DNA from: Methanobacteriota archaeon
GTDB lineage: Archaea > Thermoplasmatota > Thermoplasmata > Methanomassiliicoccales > Methanomassiliicoccaceae
Assembly: GCA_012518185.1 (NCBI GenBank)
Contig: JAAYTA010000105.1
Location: 1 to 64,000 of the forward strand
Length of the DNA stretch: 64,000 nucleotides
Direction of reading: 5' to 3'
The notes beneath the pieces are model-generated. The model was given only the letters and a program-made list of their open reading frames with translations, searched no databases and was not told the origin of the DNA. Positions 48,351-58,645 of this stretch are shown piece after piece (position 1 is the stretch's first letter; every line of letters starts with the position of its first letter). A program made the position numbers and the translations under genes.

Positions 48351-48758
48351 ATGCGATCATGCGATCGGAATAAGATAAAACGTTCAGATGAGGAATGGAA
48401 GCGCATTCTCACTCCAGAGCAGTTCCGCATACTTCGTCAAGATGGTACTGAACCACCTTTCCATAATAAGTACTGGGATAATCACAATAAGGGAATATAT
48501 TTATGTGCTGGATGCCAGAGTGAATTATTCTCTTCAGATACTAAATTTGAGTCGGGAACGGGATGGCCAAGCTTCTATGAGCCAATATGTGAAGGGGCTG
48601 TAGATGTCGTTGAGGATAAGCGCTTTGGAATGACTCGTGATAGTATCTCATGTGCGCGCTGCGGTGGACATCTAGGACATGTTTTCGAAGATGGTCCTCC
48701 ACCCACTGGATTGAGATATTGTATGAACTCTGGAGCCTTGGAGTTCAGAGAAAAGTAA
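48351..48758 (+). CDS. msrB: Peptide methionine (R)-S-oxide reductase
   Basis: GTGWPSFYEPI...GHVFEDGPPPTGLRYCMNSGALEF. Confidence 0.95.
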   Translation: MRSCDRNKIKRSDEEWKRILTPEQFRILRQDGTEPPFHNKYWDNHNKGIYLCAGCQSELFSSDTKFESGTGWPSFYEPICEGAVDVVEDKRFGMTRDSISCARCGGHLGHVFEDGPPPTGLRYCMNSGALEFREK

Positions 48759-48776
48759 TAATGGCTCCATATTTGA

Positions 48777-49022
48777 TTAAGCATCGGAAACTGACATCAC
48801 GACAACGTCACGAACAGCTCTCATTTCACTGAATGGCAACACTAGACGACCTTGTTCATCAGTCCTATATAAACGACTTTCCACTTCCTGAGCAGGTACG
48901 ACTAATACATTCTGTATATCGCCGCTGGCAGTATTTATAAGAAAGTTTTCAATCATTCCGAGTATCTGCCCATCATTAGTCATCACAGTTTTTCCCTTGA
49001 GCTCAGTTATAAATTTCCTCAT
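48777..49022 (-). CDS. PRC-barrel domain protein; alternative start 49076
   Basis: ELKGKTVMTNDGQILGMIENFLINTASGDIQNVLVVP. Confidence 0.85.
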   Translation of the reverse strand: MRKFITELKGKTVMTNDGQILGMIENFLINTASGDIQNVLVVPAQEVESRLYRTDEQGRLVLPFSEMRAVRDVVVMSVSDA

Positions 49023-49195
49023 CCCAGTAACCTCGTTTAATATGAAATACGACTGAGCAAGAATCAAGTCTTCCATATATAATATATACGAATTGAATTG
49101 TCATTTGACAACTTGCTAAAACAAACTGACATTTTCTATATCTCTATCAAGTCATACATGCTCATTATTCGCAGTATAAGTAATATGATTATACA

Positions 49196-51394
49196 TCACC
49201 TATATACTCCTGGATCCTCCCATTTTGGGATTGAAGGATCGATGCTCCGACTGAAGTTTTCGTACCAGTTCATAACATCATTTGTACATGATGCACGAAT
49301 GATTTTTAACGCAGCCTCGAAATGATGTTGCTTCACACAATCAGCATTAGAATTCTCGCGCAAAGCAATCATTGCGGCCTCTCTACATAGCGACTCTAAA
49401 TCAGCACCTACGAATCCCTCAGTTCTCATTGCAAGATTATCTAGATCAACATCATCTAACGGCATCTTGGAGGTCTTGATACGTAATATGCTTGCTCTAG
49501 CTCCGGTATCTGGAAGAGGAACAAGAGCTAGGCGGTCAAATCGTCCTGGTCGCAATAATGCAGGATCAATTATATCAGGGCGATTAGTAGCAGCCATAAT
49601 AGTAACTCGATCTAATGGTTCGAAGCCATCCATGGAAGTAAGTAATTGATTAACGACACGTTCGATGGCATGCGAATCAAAGTCGCTGCCTCTGCGAGGT
49701 GCAATAGCATCCAATTCATCTAGGAATATTATGGCAGGTGCAACTTGCTTAGCTTTCTTGAATATTAAGCGGATGGCTTTCTCGGACTCACCTAGCCATT
49801 TACTCAATACTTCAGGCCCTTTGACAGATATGAAATTAACTCCACATTCATTAGCCACTGCCTTAGCTATCAGGGTCTTACCCGTTCCTGGTGGTCCATA
49901 TAATAGTATCCCCCTCCCCGGCTTGATTCCCATACGGTCGAAGTTTTCTGGTTTCTCTAATGGCATTTCGACCATCTCTCGTAGCAGTTGTTTAACATCA
50001 TTAAGACCACCAACATCGGACCACTGGACACGAGGAATTTCAATTGCAACCTCTCGCATTGCTGATGGTTCTACTTCTCGCCTAGCGTCGTTGAAATCGC
50101 TGTGCGTAACGCGCATAGTTTCTAATATTTCAGGCGCCACAGGGCGATCAAGATCCAGGTGGGGGACGTGACGTGCTAGACATTTCATAGCCGCTTCCCT
50201 GGCAAGGGCTGCAAGATCTGCTCCCACAAAGCCGTGAGTAGAGTTGGCCAATTTTTTCAAATCCACATCTGAGCTAAGAGGCATGCCTCGAGTATGGATT
50301 TGCAATATCTCCAATCTTCCTTCCCTGGTCGGAACGCCAATTTCAATCTCACGATCAAATCGGCCTGGACGGCGTAGTGCTGGATCTATGGCATCTTCTC
50401 GATTGGTAGCGCCTATAACTATTACCTGACCACGTCCACCTAAGCCATCCATTAAGGTTAGCATCTGGGCCACCACTCTTCTCTCAGTCTCGCCTGCAAC
50501 ATCTTCACGTTTGGGAGCTATCGAGTCTATTTCATCAATGAAGATGATGGATGGTGCGCCTTTCTCTGCTTCTTCAAATTTTTCTCTTAGTTTCTCTTCA
50601 CTTTGCCCATAATATTTGGACATTATTTCTGGCCCATTAATACTATGAAAATTTGCTCCCGATTCATTAGCCACTGCCTTGGCTATCAGGGTCTTACCCG
50701 TTCCAGGCGGACCGTAAAGCAATACGCCTCGTGGAGGTACAATGCCTAGGCGGTCGAATAATTCGGGGTGCTTAAGTGGCAGCTCGATAATCTCTCGGAC
50801 GCGCTTCAATTCATCTCCCAATCCGCCTACATCGTCGTATGTAACAGATGTTGAAGCCACCTCTTCTGCTTCTACTGGTTCGGTTTTCACTACTAGCTCA
50901 GTATGACTTCCTACGACTACAACTCCAGATGGTATGGTGGAGACAACCATAAATGGCAAGAAGCCACCCATGAGGGCAATGTTTGGGATTATAATAGCGT
51001 CTCCTTTCACTAGTGGGCGATTAGTCAATCCTTTTTTGAATAATTCTTCCACTCCCTGACCGAAGCGAACTCTCTTCCCAGGAGGTATCTTGGGCGCTAC
51101 TATGATCTTACTAGCTGGCTGAGTCTCAGCTTTTGTAACTGCTACTTTCTCTCCAATACTTATTCCTGCGTTGGAGCGTATCATCCCATCAATAGATATT
51201 TGCCTCTTTCCTTCATCTTCCTGAGAAGCACGGAAGACCTTAGCTGCAGTCTTTCGCTTACCAACTATCTCTATAAAATCTCCCATATCGACACTGAGTT
51301 TTCTCCTAGTCTCAGTATCTATTCTGGCTCTGCCCAGCCCAACTTCTGACTGATGCTGTGCACTAGCTACCTTAAGCATTAGCGGCTCGTTCAC
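49196..51394 (-). CDS. cdc48: CDC48/VCP-type AAA ATPase
   Basis: Two AAA domains: [25 protein letters not shown] and [26 protein letters not shown]-domain [18 protein letters not shown]. Confidence 0.96.
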   Translation of the reverse strand: MNEPLMLKVASAQHQSEVGLGRARIDTETRRKLSVDMGDFIEIVGKRKTAAKVFRASQEDEGKRQISIDGMIRSNAGISIGEKVAVTKAETQPASKIIVAPKIPPGKRVRFGQGVEELFKKGLTNRPLVKGDAIIIPNIALMGGFLPFMVVSTIPSGVVVVGSHTELVVKTEPVEAEEVASTSVTYDDVGGLGDELKRVREIIELPLKHPELFDRLGIVPPRGVLLYGPPGTGKTLIAKAVANESGANFHSINGPEIMSKYYGQSEEKLREKFEEAEKGAPSIIFIDEIDSIAPKREDVAGETERRVVAQMLTLMDGLGGRGQVIVIGATNREDAIDPALRRPGRFDREIEIGVPTREGRLEILQIHTRGMPLSSDVDLKKLANSTHGFVGADLAALAREAAMKCLARHVPHLDLDRPVAPEILETMRVTHSDFNDARREVEPSAMREVAIEIPRVQWSDVGGLNDVKQLLREMVEMPLEKPENFDRMGIKPGRGILLYGPPGTGKTLIAKAVANECGVNFISVKGPEVLSKWLGESEKAIRLIFKKAKQVAPAIIFLDELDAIAPRRGSDFDSHAIERVVNQLLTSMDGFEPLDRVTIMAATNRPDIIDPALLRPGRFDRLALVPLPDTGARASILRIKTSKMPLDDVDLDNLAMRTEGFVGADLESLCREAAMIALRENSNADCVKQHHFEAALKIIRASCTNDVMNWYENFSRSIDPSIPKWEDPGVYR

Positions 51395-51486
51395 AAGAAG
51401 CCCCCAGCGAGGGAATCACAGGTGGGCATATTAACCTTGGGTCGTTAGTCATCATTGTTATATCTAACACTGTTCCTTTGAGAACT

Positions 51487-52350
51487 ATGGAATTAACGCC
51501 GGAATGCATTCCTTGCCTACTCGGGAGGGTATTATTCGAATCTGAACTATGTGCACCTGATCGATCTTCGGAAGCTATGCGTACTGGATTAGCAATCCTC
51601 TATGAAAATTACGTTTCTGGAGTAAACTCTGCTGAGGTGGCAACTAAATTACATAGTCATGTTTATGACATATTGGGTTGCGATGATCCCTATATTGAAT
51701 TGAAAGAAAGAAGCGATATCGTGGCCAGATCTTTACTAGATCGTGCAAACGATTTTATCGATCGCTCCACGGATCGCCTGGAAGCTGCAGTATTAGTAGC
51801 TATTGCAGGTAACGTGATGGATTTCGGGATACCGGGACATGACGATCCAGAACAGTTAGTGAATGATTTAGATACAATCCTATTGCAGGGGCTAAATATC
51901 AATGACGTTGATCAGCTGAAAGATAAATTAGGATCGGGCAAGAAGGCTGTATATCTGACTGATAATTGCGGTGAGTCAGTGTTTGATCGCCTGTTAGTGG
52001 AAGAGATTAGAAAAACTGGGACCAGAGTCATTGGCATAGTCAAGGGAGCGCCCGTGCTAACAGATGTTACAATGGATGAAGTCCATCGTGCTGGACTCGA
52101 TGAAGCGTTTGATGAATTACTCGATACTGGTATGTTTGCTGTAGGTATTGATGTAAAAAAAATAAGTAGCAACCTTCGCTCTGTGTTAGATGATGCTGAT
52201 ATAATTATTTCTAAAGGTATGGCAAATTTCGAATCTCTTTCGGATAGTGAAATAGGGCCGATTATGTACTTGTTGAGGGCTAAGTGCCGTCCAGTAGCCA
52301 AGGCTATTGGAGCTAAGAAAGGCGATAATGTAGCCAAATTGTTTGTTTAG
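51487..52350 (+). CDS. DUF89 / ARMT1-like damage-control phosphatase
   Basis: MELTPECIPCLLGRVLFE...YLTDNCGESVFDRLLVEEI...VKGAPVLTDVTMDEVHRAGLDE. Confidence 0.88.
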   Translation: MELTPECIPCLLGRVLFESELCAPDRSSEAMRTGLAILYENYVSGVNSAEVATKLHSHVYDILGCDDPYIELKERSDIVARSLLDRANDFIDRSTDRLEAAVLVAIAGNVMDFGIPGHDDPEQLVNDLDTILLQGLNINDVDQLKDKLGSGKKAVYLTDNCGESVFDRLLVEEIRKTGTRVIGIVKGAPVLTDVTMDEVHRAGLDEAFDELLDTGMFAVGIDVKKISSNLRSVLDDADIIISKGMANFESLSDSEIGPIMYLLRAKCRPVAKAIGAKKGDNVAKLFV

Positions 52351-52681
52351 TACTGATATCCTGACGAGTGTCAATTTACACCTAGATTAATGATGCTTAA
52401 TCTCAGATTACTCTGGCCCGGAAGTATTTATAAAATATATTAGGCGCTAGCATCACTGATGAGATATGGTAAAATATTCCATCTATCTGATCTGTTAATG
52501 AATATACCTGCATCTCAGGAGAGCAGTATGAATTCTGTTATATTGTTTATCAAATCAAGCTTGAACGCATTGCTATCATTCAATAGTAAAAAATGCATGT
52601 AGCTACCTCCTACCTCTCTATGTCTCATAAGAATATCGACACTATGCCCGCGTCTACGCCTGATCTGATTGGGGTGCTAAT

Positions 52682-53758
52682 ATGAGCAGAGCACACCAAG
52701 CAGTCATACTTGCTGGCGGCAAAGGTACTAGGCTCCGCCCACTGACAAACAATCTGCCCAAACCTCTTTTACCTGTATTGGGACGGCCATGCGTAGAATA
52801 TGTCATCGAGTCGATGGCAGATGCAGGAATAGAGGAAATATTCTTGACCTGTGGATATCGAGCTGATGATATGGTGAAGGCCCTTAGATCAGGCAATCAG
52901 CTAGGAGTAAATATTGTCATGTGTGTAGAGGAGAGTCCAGCAGGAACTGCAGGGGCAGTAAAGCTACTAGAAGATCGTCTTGAAGACACATTCATAGTTG
53001 CATCAGGCGATGTGCTAGCAGATGTAAATATCCATTCTCTAATTAAGTTACATGATGACACCGGTGCCATGGCAACTATGGCGTTGGCAGCAGTGGATAG
53101 GCCCGAAGAGTTTGGCATAGTCGGCCTTGATAACCGGGGTAGAATTGAAAGATTTAAGGAGAAGCCACGCACTGAAGAAATATTTTCTAACTTAGTTAAT
53201 GCCGGCATCTATGTATTGGAGAGAGATGTATTATTAGAAATGCCCGAGGGAGAAATGTATGATTTCTCTAAACAACTATTCCCTAAGTTATTAGATGCGG
53301 GTCAGGCACTCTATGGCTCTCTTCTAGATGGGTTATGGAAAGACATTGGGCGCCCACAAGATCTCTTAGATGCCAACATACAGATGGCGGATCGAAAGGG
53401 AAGCATATTGTCACATGACACTGCTGAAACTTCTGGGAAAATAGTAGCCACATCATTTTCAGCAAAAGATTGCAAAATTGATGGACCTACGTACATTGGT
53501 AAGGATGTCTCACTTGGACATGAGTCGAAACTACATTCAAGTGCTATTGGTGACGCCACTATAGTGGGCGAAGGGAGTGAATTATCCAATTCATTTGTTA
53601 TGAACGACTGTGTCATCGGATCCCAATGTCAAGTGATTGGGAGCTTATTAGGGAATGACGTGATAATAGGAAAGGGCGCAATATTGCATAACTGCATATT
53701 AGGCGATGGAGTACGAGTAGATGCTGGTATAAAGTTACTGGATCAGATATTAGAATAA
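52682..53758 (+). CDS. NDP-sugar pyrophosphorylase with C-terminal hexapeptide repeat
   Basis: AVILAGGKGTRLRPLTNNLPKPLLPVLGRP; C-terminal left-handed beta-helix repeats. Confidence 0.92.
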   Translation: MSRAHQAVILAGGKGTRLRPLTNNLPKPLLPVLGRPCVEYVIESMADAGIEEIFLTCGYRADDMVKALRSGNQLGVNIVMCVEESPAGTAGAVKLLEDRLEDTFIVASGDVLADVNIHSLIKLHDDTGAMATMALAAVDRPEEFGIVGLDNRGRIERFKEKPRTEEIFSNLVNAGIYVLERDVLLEMPEGEMYDFSKQLFPKLLDAGQALYGSLLDGLWKDIGRPQDLLDANIQMADRKGSILSHDTAETSGKIVATSFSAKDCKIDGPTYIGKDVSLGHESKLHSSAIGDATIVGEGSELSNSFVMNDCVIGSQCQVIGSLLGNDVIIGKGAILHNCILGDGVRVDAGIKLLDQILE

Positions 53759-53864
53759 TATCCTGTAGCCTAACGGATGATGTATGAGATGATAATATAC
53801 TATCTATCTGATCCAGCGCTTTCGCTCTCCCTACTAAATAGCTCAAAGTCATGGCGTAGGAATA

Positions 53865-53892
53865 TCTAGACGTGTTTAGTCATACGTCTAGA
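53865..53892. terminator. 9-bp stem hairpin between convergent genes
   Basis: tctagacgt-gtttagtcat-acgtctaga overlapping the ACT-protein stop codon. Confidence 0.35.
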
Positions 53893-54289
53893 AATACTTT
53901 GATAGAATCTCACGTGCTCTCTTACTATCATCCGTGGCAATAGCAATCTCATTTACGTTATTTCCATGAGTTCCTAAGATGAATAGAGATTCTATATTTA
54001 TTCCTGATCTAGATAATAATTTAGTCATCTTAGCAAGCTCGCCAGGCCGATCTGGGAGTGATACGACATCTATTTCTCTCTCAGAGAACTCCATATTTGC
54101 TGCCCGTAGAGCACTCCTTGTGCTAGCTTCATCGTCTGTGATGACTCGGATCATCGGTCGAGGCGATCCTAGATCAGTCGATATGCCCCTGATATTGACA
54201 GAATTGCGGGATAAGGCTTCCGCGATCCTCGATACGTCACCAGGTTTGTTCTGCACGAAGATCTCAAACTGTTGTATCATCATACCCAT
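53888..54289 (-). CDS. Tandem ACT-domain protein
   Basis: QQFEIFVQNKPGDVSRIAEALSRNSVNIRGIS...EIDVVSLPDRPGELAKMTKLLSRSGINIESLFI. Confidence 0.88.
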   Translation of the reverse strand: MGMMIQQFEIFVQNKPGDVSRIAEALSRNSVNIRGISTDLGSPRPMIRVITDDEASTRSALRAANMEFSEREIDVVSLPDRPGELAKMTKLLSRSGINIESLFILGTHGNNVNEIAIATDDSKRAREILSKYF

Positions 54290-54374
54290 ATTGTCTGTGC
54301 ATGTTTATAATCCTGGGTTATATCATCTCGACAGAAGTCGTTAATATTAGCGACTCTTTAATATCATAGTTATA

Positions 54375-55280
54375 ATGAGTCGAAAAATAGCGGTGGCAGT
54401 AGTAAACTGGAAGAGAGCTGCTGATACGCTTGAGTGCCTAGCATCACTCATGAATCATTCATACTATGATCTAGAGCTAATAGTGGTAGATAATGGATCA
54501 GAGGATGGCTCGGTTGAGAAGATTGCAGAACATTTCCCTCAAGTTCGCCTCATAGCTTTGGAGCGTAACGAAGGATATGTAGTAGGGATTAATACGGCCA
54601 TAAAGGAGGCGCTGAAGAATGATCCAGAATTTGTCCTAATAATGAATAATGATGCTGTGTCTACACCCTATTTCCTAAAACCTCTAATAGATATTATGGA
54701 TCGCCGCCCCCAATGTGGGGTGGCGGGACCTAAAATATTATACTATGATTCTGACTTAATATGGTTTGGTGGAGGAGCATACAATAAATGGCTAGGATAT
54801 ACGAAACATCAAGGTATGGATAGAGCAGATATTGAAGACGTAGAGAGGCAAGTTGACTATATCACTGGATGTGCTGCCCTTATCCGCTCTGAAGTATTCC
54901 AGCACATCGGCCTGTATGATGAAGAATTCACTATTTATTTCGAAGATCTAGATCTAGGCCTTCGAGCAGAGGCGGCAGGGTATGAGAGTTGGTATGTACC
55001 ATCATCAATAGTGAGACATAAGGTATCGGCATCTGCTGGGATGATTGGTGAAAATGTCCTTACTCCCATGCGAGCATATTATTACGCAAGAAATGCCCTA
55101 TTAGTCATTGGCAAAAATCGCAAAGGCATTCAGGCGACCACTTCCATAATGGGACAGTATTTGGTAGCAATGCCATACTATTCTCTGGGAATATTACTTG
55201 GACCTATCAAGCGTTCAATATTCTCATATATCAGAGGGCTGTGGGAAGGAACGCTGTGGCTAATAAATCATAATGGGTGA
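54375..55280 (+). CDS. Glycosyltransferase family 2
   Basis: VAVVNWKRAADTLECLASL...LIVVDNGSEDGSVE...YFEDLDLGLRAEAAGY. Confidence 0.93.
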   Translation: MSRKIAVAVVNWKRAADTLECLASLMNHSYYDLELIVVDNGSEDGSVEKIAEHFPQVRLIALERNEGYVVGINTAIKEALKNDPEFVLIMNNDAVSTPYFLKPLIDIMDRRPQCGVAGPKILYYDSDLIWFGGGAYNKWLGYTKHQGMDRADIEDVERQVDYITGCAALIRSEVFQHIGLYDEEFTIYFEDLDLGLRAEAAGYESWYVPSSIVRHKVSASAGMIGENVLTPMRAYYYARNALLVIGKNRKGIQATTSIMGQYLVAMPYYSLGILLGPIKRSIFSYIRGLWEGTLWLINHNG

Positions 55281-55283
55281 GAT

Positions 55284-56693
55284 ATGGAAGGGTCTACATT
55301 CAAAAATATACGATTATTCTTATGTCCTCCCAGCCTTGCGAAAATATTCGCCATCGGCCTCGTGATCCGGCTTGCTATAGCTCCATGGACATCCGATCCT
55401 TATGACATATATCCATTTTATGCAGCTAGCGTGGATATGTTAGCAGGGATGGGCATGTATGGTCATGCAATATTCTCATATCCTCCAGGATTTGGAATGA
55501 TAATGTATCCATTCATGGTCCTGCTATCTTGCTTCATCGATCCAGCATTATTCGGAAGCTTTCATTCTGAGATACTTGAGATACGTGAGATAGGAGCGAA
55601 TACTGATCTAATTTATCCATTTATTACGGCTCCAGCATTCAATCTAGCTCTAAAGTTACCAATCATCATTGGCGATCTTTTAGTTGCTTCTATGCTTTAT
55701 ATAATGGTGCGTGAATGGAAAGGAGATAAGTTAGCTAAACAAGCCTACATGTTATGGATCTTCAATCCACTTACTATATGGATAGGCTCGGTTATGGGAC
55801 AATTCGATGTACTAGCAGTATTGTGCACCTTGATAGCAGTATATTTCTTCATTCATCATCGCAACATACTAACTGGTCTTTTCCTAGGCATAGGCGTGCT
55901 AATTAAGGTATATCCAATTTATTTTGGCATATTATTCATAATTTATCTACTAGCTAATAGTAGTTCAGCATGGAAAGAGCGATTCATTTCTGTAATAAAT
56001 CTAATATCTGGAGCGTTAGTATCAACAATCTTAGTGTTACCTCTACTATTCACTACGCCTCAAATGATTGATATTATCTTCAGGAGAGCAGGAAATGACA
56101 CATTCGGAGGGATCAACGTATGGTTTCCATCCTCCTATATAAAGAATCTAACATCATCCTTGGAAAATAATATTTCAATTGAAAATTTTTTTCAGACTCC
56201 ATTATTCATAATGCTAATAGGACTTGCCCTAGTAATCGTAGTCTCATTTATCTTAGCTCGATCGGATAATTTGCCGCGCGAAAAAATCCTATTCGCTAGC
56301 GTAATAGTCATGGTAATAGCCCTAATGTTCCGCTCGATAACAAATCCACAACACTTACTATGGGTGCTGCCATTCATACTACTGTCCTCATTCGTCGATA
56401 AACGCATGCGTACTCCCATGTATGCGCTGACAGCCTCTGGTCTATTATTTTCTATGGCGTTACGCAGCCCTGCAGTCGTCCTCTATCCGCTGGCAGCTCA
56501 CACTCCGCTATTGACCATAAGTCAACTAAACAATATCATAATTGCCTACTTCTCTGCTGGATCTTTATTGCCCGCTACTCTTCTAGCGCTATCTAGCCTC
56601 GTAGGCGTTGTTGCTATGATCCAGGCCGTCTTGATAATCTCTCCGTTCCCTTCAGGGAAGCTTCGAAAAAAACTATGGGGCACTGGGAGATGA
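55284..56693 (+). CDS. GT-C type membrane glycosyltransferase (mannosyltransferase-like)
   Basis: ~10 TM; YKLAKQAYMLWIFNPLTIWIGSVMGQFDVLAVLCTLIAVYFF; LFLGIGVLIKVYPIYFG. Confidence 0.78.
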   Translation: MEGSTFKNIRLFLCPPSLAKIFAIGLVIRLAIAPWTSDPYDIYPFYAASVDMLAGMGMYGHAIFSYPPGFGMIMYPFMVLLSCFIDPALFGSFHSEILEIREIGANTDLIYPFITAPAFNLALKLPIIIGDLLVASMLYIMVREWKGDKLAKQAYMLWIFNPLTIWIGSVMGQFDVLAVLCTLIAVYFFIHHRNILTGLFLGIGVLIKVYPIYFGILFIIYLLANSSSAWKERFISVINLISGALVSTILVLPLLFTTPQMIDIIFRRAGNDTFGGINVWFPSSYIKNLTSSLENNISIENFFQTPLFIMLIGLALVIVVSFILARSDNLPREKILFASVIVMVIALMFRSITNPQHLLWVLPFILLSSFVDKRMRTPMYALTASGLLFSMALRSPAVVLYPLAAHTPLLTISQLNNIIIAYFSAGSLLPATLLALSSLVGVVAMIQAVLIISPFPSGKLRKKLWGTGR

Positions 56694-57694
56694 GACGTAT
56701 ACTAATTGTAGGAGCAACAATTTTGCTTACTCTAATCATAATTGGGGTGCAACCGACACATTCAGTAATTTCGGTTTATCTCGATGCTGAGAAGAGTCTA
56801 AAAAATGAAGACGTTTTAGAAGTACACTTTTCAGTGGATAGATCTCCTCATCTCTATGAAATGATAATATCAGCCATACCTGTAGATTCTATACCAAATA
56901 TCCCTGGTATAGTAATACTGAACATGAATAATCAGAAGAACATACCGCCATCATTAACTGGATTATATGATCATATAACTGCCGACTTAAGTTTGAAAGG
57001 CCTGAGTCCTAATGTTTCTATAACAAATTTTAAAGATATGGATTTTAAAGAGATTTCCAACGATATCCTTATCATAAGTGAGCCTACGGATATAGATGAG
57101 GATGTCGCTGCTGATTTCTTATCATGGGTACTGAGTGGAGGTCGCCTGATATGTATAGGTCCCGACTCCCTTCCTTTCCGCCAAAAATTAGATGGATATA
57201 GATGGACAGGCAGAGATGATTTCTTGCGTATTAGTTATCGTGAACTTAACTATTCAGCCGATGCAGTAGAAGAGAGCATTTATGCTAAGGCTCTATCATT
57301 ACAGACATCTGCTCCTCAATGGGCATTAGAAAAACAATATCTAGATGAATTTGAAGCAGTGATGACTGGACACATTCATCATGATAGCAAGGGTAGTTTA
57401 GTAACTTCTGCTATGCTAGAGCTGGAAAACGGGCGTTTAATTTTATTTGGCGGCCCTATTAAGCAACCAGCCATAACTTCAGGAGATGTTGCTATCTCCT
57501 GGGATATTTCGCAACTAATACTTAGTGGTGCTTTATGGTCAGTTGGAGAGCCCGATTTCCTCATACTTCCGCTAGACTCTGCAGAACGTAGTGGTATATT
57601 CCATACCTCTCTGAATGAATATACGGTAGTGATGGCTTATAGTTCTTCCACATATGTCCCAATCTATGGGCGCATAGTGGCAGCGATCTCCTGA
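56675..57694 (+). CDS. Hypothetical exported/membrane-anchored protein
   Basis: Single N-terminal TM (ILIVGATILLTLIIIGVQ), extracytoplasmic domain; coupled to GT-C gene by 19-nt overlap. Confidence 0.65.
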   Translation: MGHWEMRRILIVGATILLTLIIIGVQPTHSVISVYLDAEKSLKNEDVLEVHFSVDRSPHLYEMIISAIPVDSIPNIPGIVILNMNNQKNIPPSLTGLYDHITADLSLKGLSPNVSITNFKDMDFKEISNDILIISEPTDIDEDVAADFLSWVLSGGRLICIGPDSLPFRQKLDGYRWTGRDDFLRISYRELNYSADAVEESIYAKALSLQTSAPQWALEKQYLDEFEAVMTGHIHHDSKGSLVTSAMLELENGRLILFGGPIKQPAITSGDVAISWDISQLILSGALWSVGEPDFLILPLDSAERSGIFHTSLNEYTVVMAYSSSTYVPIYGRIVAAIS

Positions 57695-58467
57695 TCTGGT
57701 GAGTGTTTAGCTGGCTTTCGATAAAATAAACTTACAAGCGCAGCTGCAAACTTTCCGAGATAGCCACATTGACGCAGGAGAGATATTATCACTCTAGAAT
57801 CAAGTTTGGATTCCCCACATGATCTCTCGCCAAAGTCATATTTCACCTCTGCCACTTCGATTCTTACTGGTGAAAACTTCATCAGATCAAACAGAGCCTT
57901 AAATCCCTGCCTTTCGAACTTTGTATTATTATTGATTACGACATTTTTCCAAACTATTGCATCGCCACCAAAGAATCCACTCATGAGGTCACGGGGTCTA
58001 GTTTTGCGATGTAAAAAAAGATAGGATTGAGCGAGAAAATTAGCTCCCCAAGATGCCAGACGCCGTATCAAACTTAATGCTTCTATGTCGTTACGCGTCC
58101 CCACTGCTATGGCATATCCTGTGGATAACTTCTCCATGATATCGCCAACTTTATCAGGAGGGTGTTGAAAGTCGGCATCCATTATGATGAAATATTTTGT
58201 TTTTGTATTAATTATTCCATCCATTAAGCTAGCAGTCAGACCTCTATCCTCTGGATCTCGGACTATGAGCCTTATTGAGGGATTTTTTAAAGCTAGGTCT
58301 TTCACAAATTCGATCGTACCGTCAATAGAGTTATCATCCACTACAAGTATCTCAATTTCTGGATATAACCTTAGAAGGCTCGCAATCATGTGCTGAATAT
58401 TTTGAACCTCATTATATGTAGGAATAATAATCGTGAAATGAGACATATCCAGCCCAGATCTGGTCAT
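57664..58467 (-). CDS. Dolichol-phosphate mannosyltransferase-like GT2
   Basis: TIIIPTYNEVQNIQHMIASLL...ILVVDDNSIDGTIE...MDADFQHPPDKV. Confidence 0.9.
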   Translation of the reverse strand: MTRSGLDMSHFTIIIPTYNEVQNIQHMIASLLRLYPEIEILVVDDNSIDGTIEFVKDLALKNPSIRLIVRDPEDRGLTASLMDGIINTKTKYFIIMDADFQHPPDKVGDIMEKLSTGYAIAVGTRNDIEALSLIRRLASWGANFLAQSYLFLHRKTRPRDLMSGFFGGDAIVWKNVVINNNTKFERQGFKALFDLMKFSPVRIEVAEVKYDFGERSCGESKLDSRVIISLLRQCGYLGKFAAALVSLFYRKPAKHSPDQEIAATMRP

Positions 58468-58645
58468 ATAATCAAATCCTATTTAACATATTAAAGTGTA
58501 GTCATAGTTAACATCGCACTCATTCCCGCGCCAAGGTCAATCGAAATAGTATCTTCTATACGGTAGCATTGCATATTACTTCTCAATCAAAGGCCTTACA
58601 TCATCAAGAGATATTTTTATGTGTCTAACTTATTGTAGAAACTGA

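Noticed and set aside
49665-50171. 168-aa plus-strand ORF inside cdc48
   Set aside because: Mirror of the conserved AAA domain; Ser/Arg/Pro-rich with no family motif.
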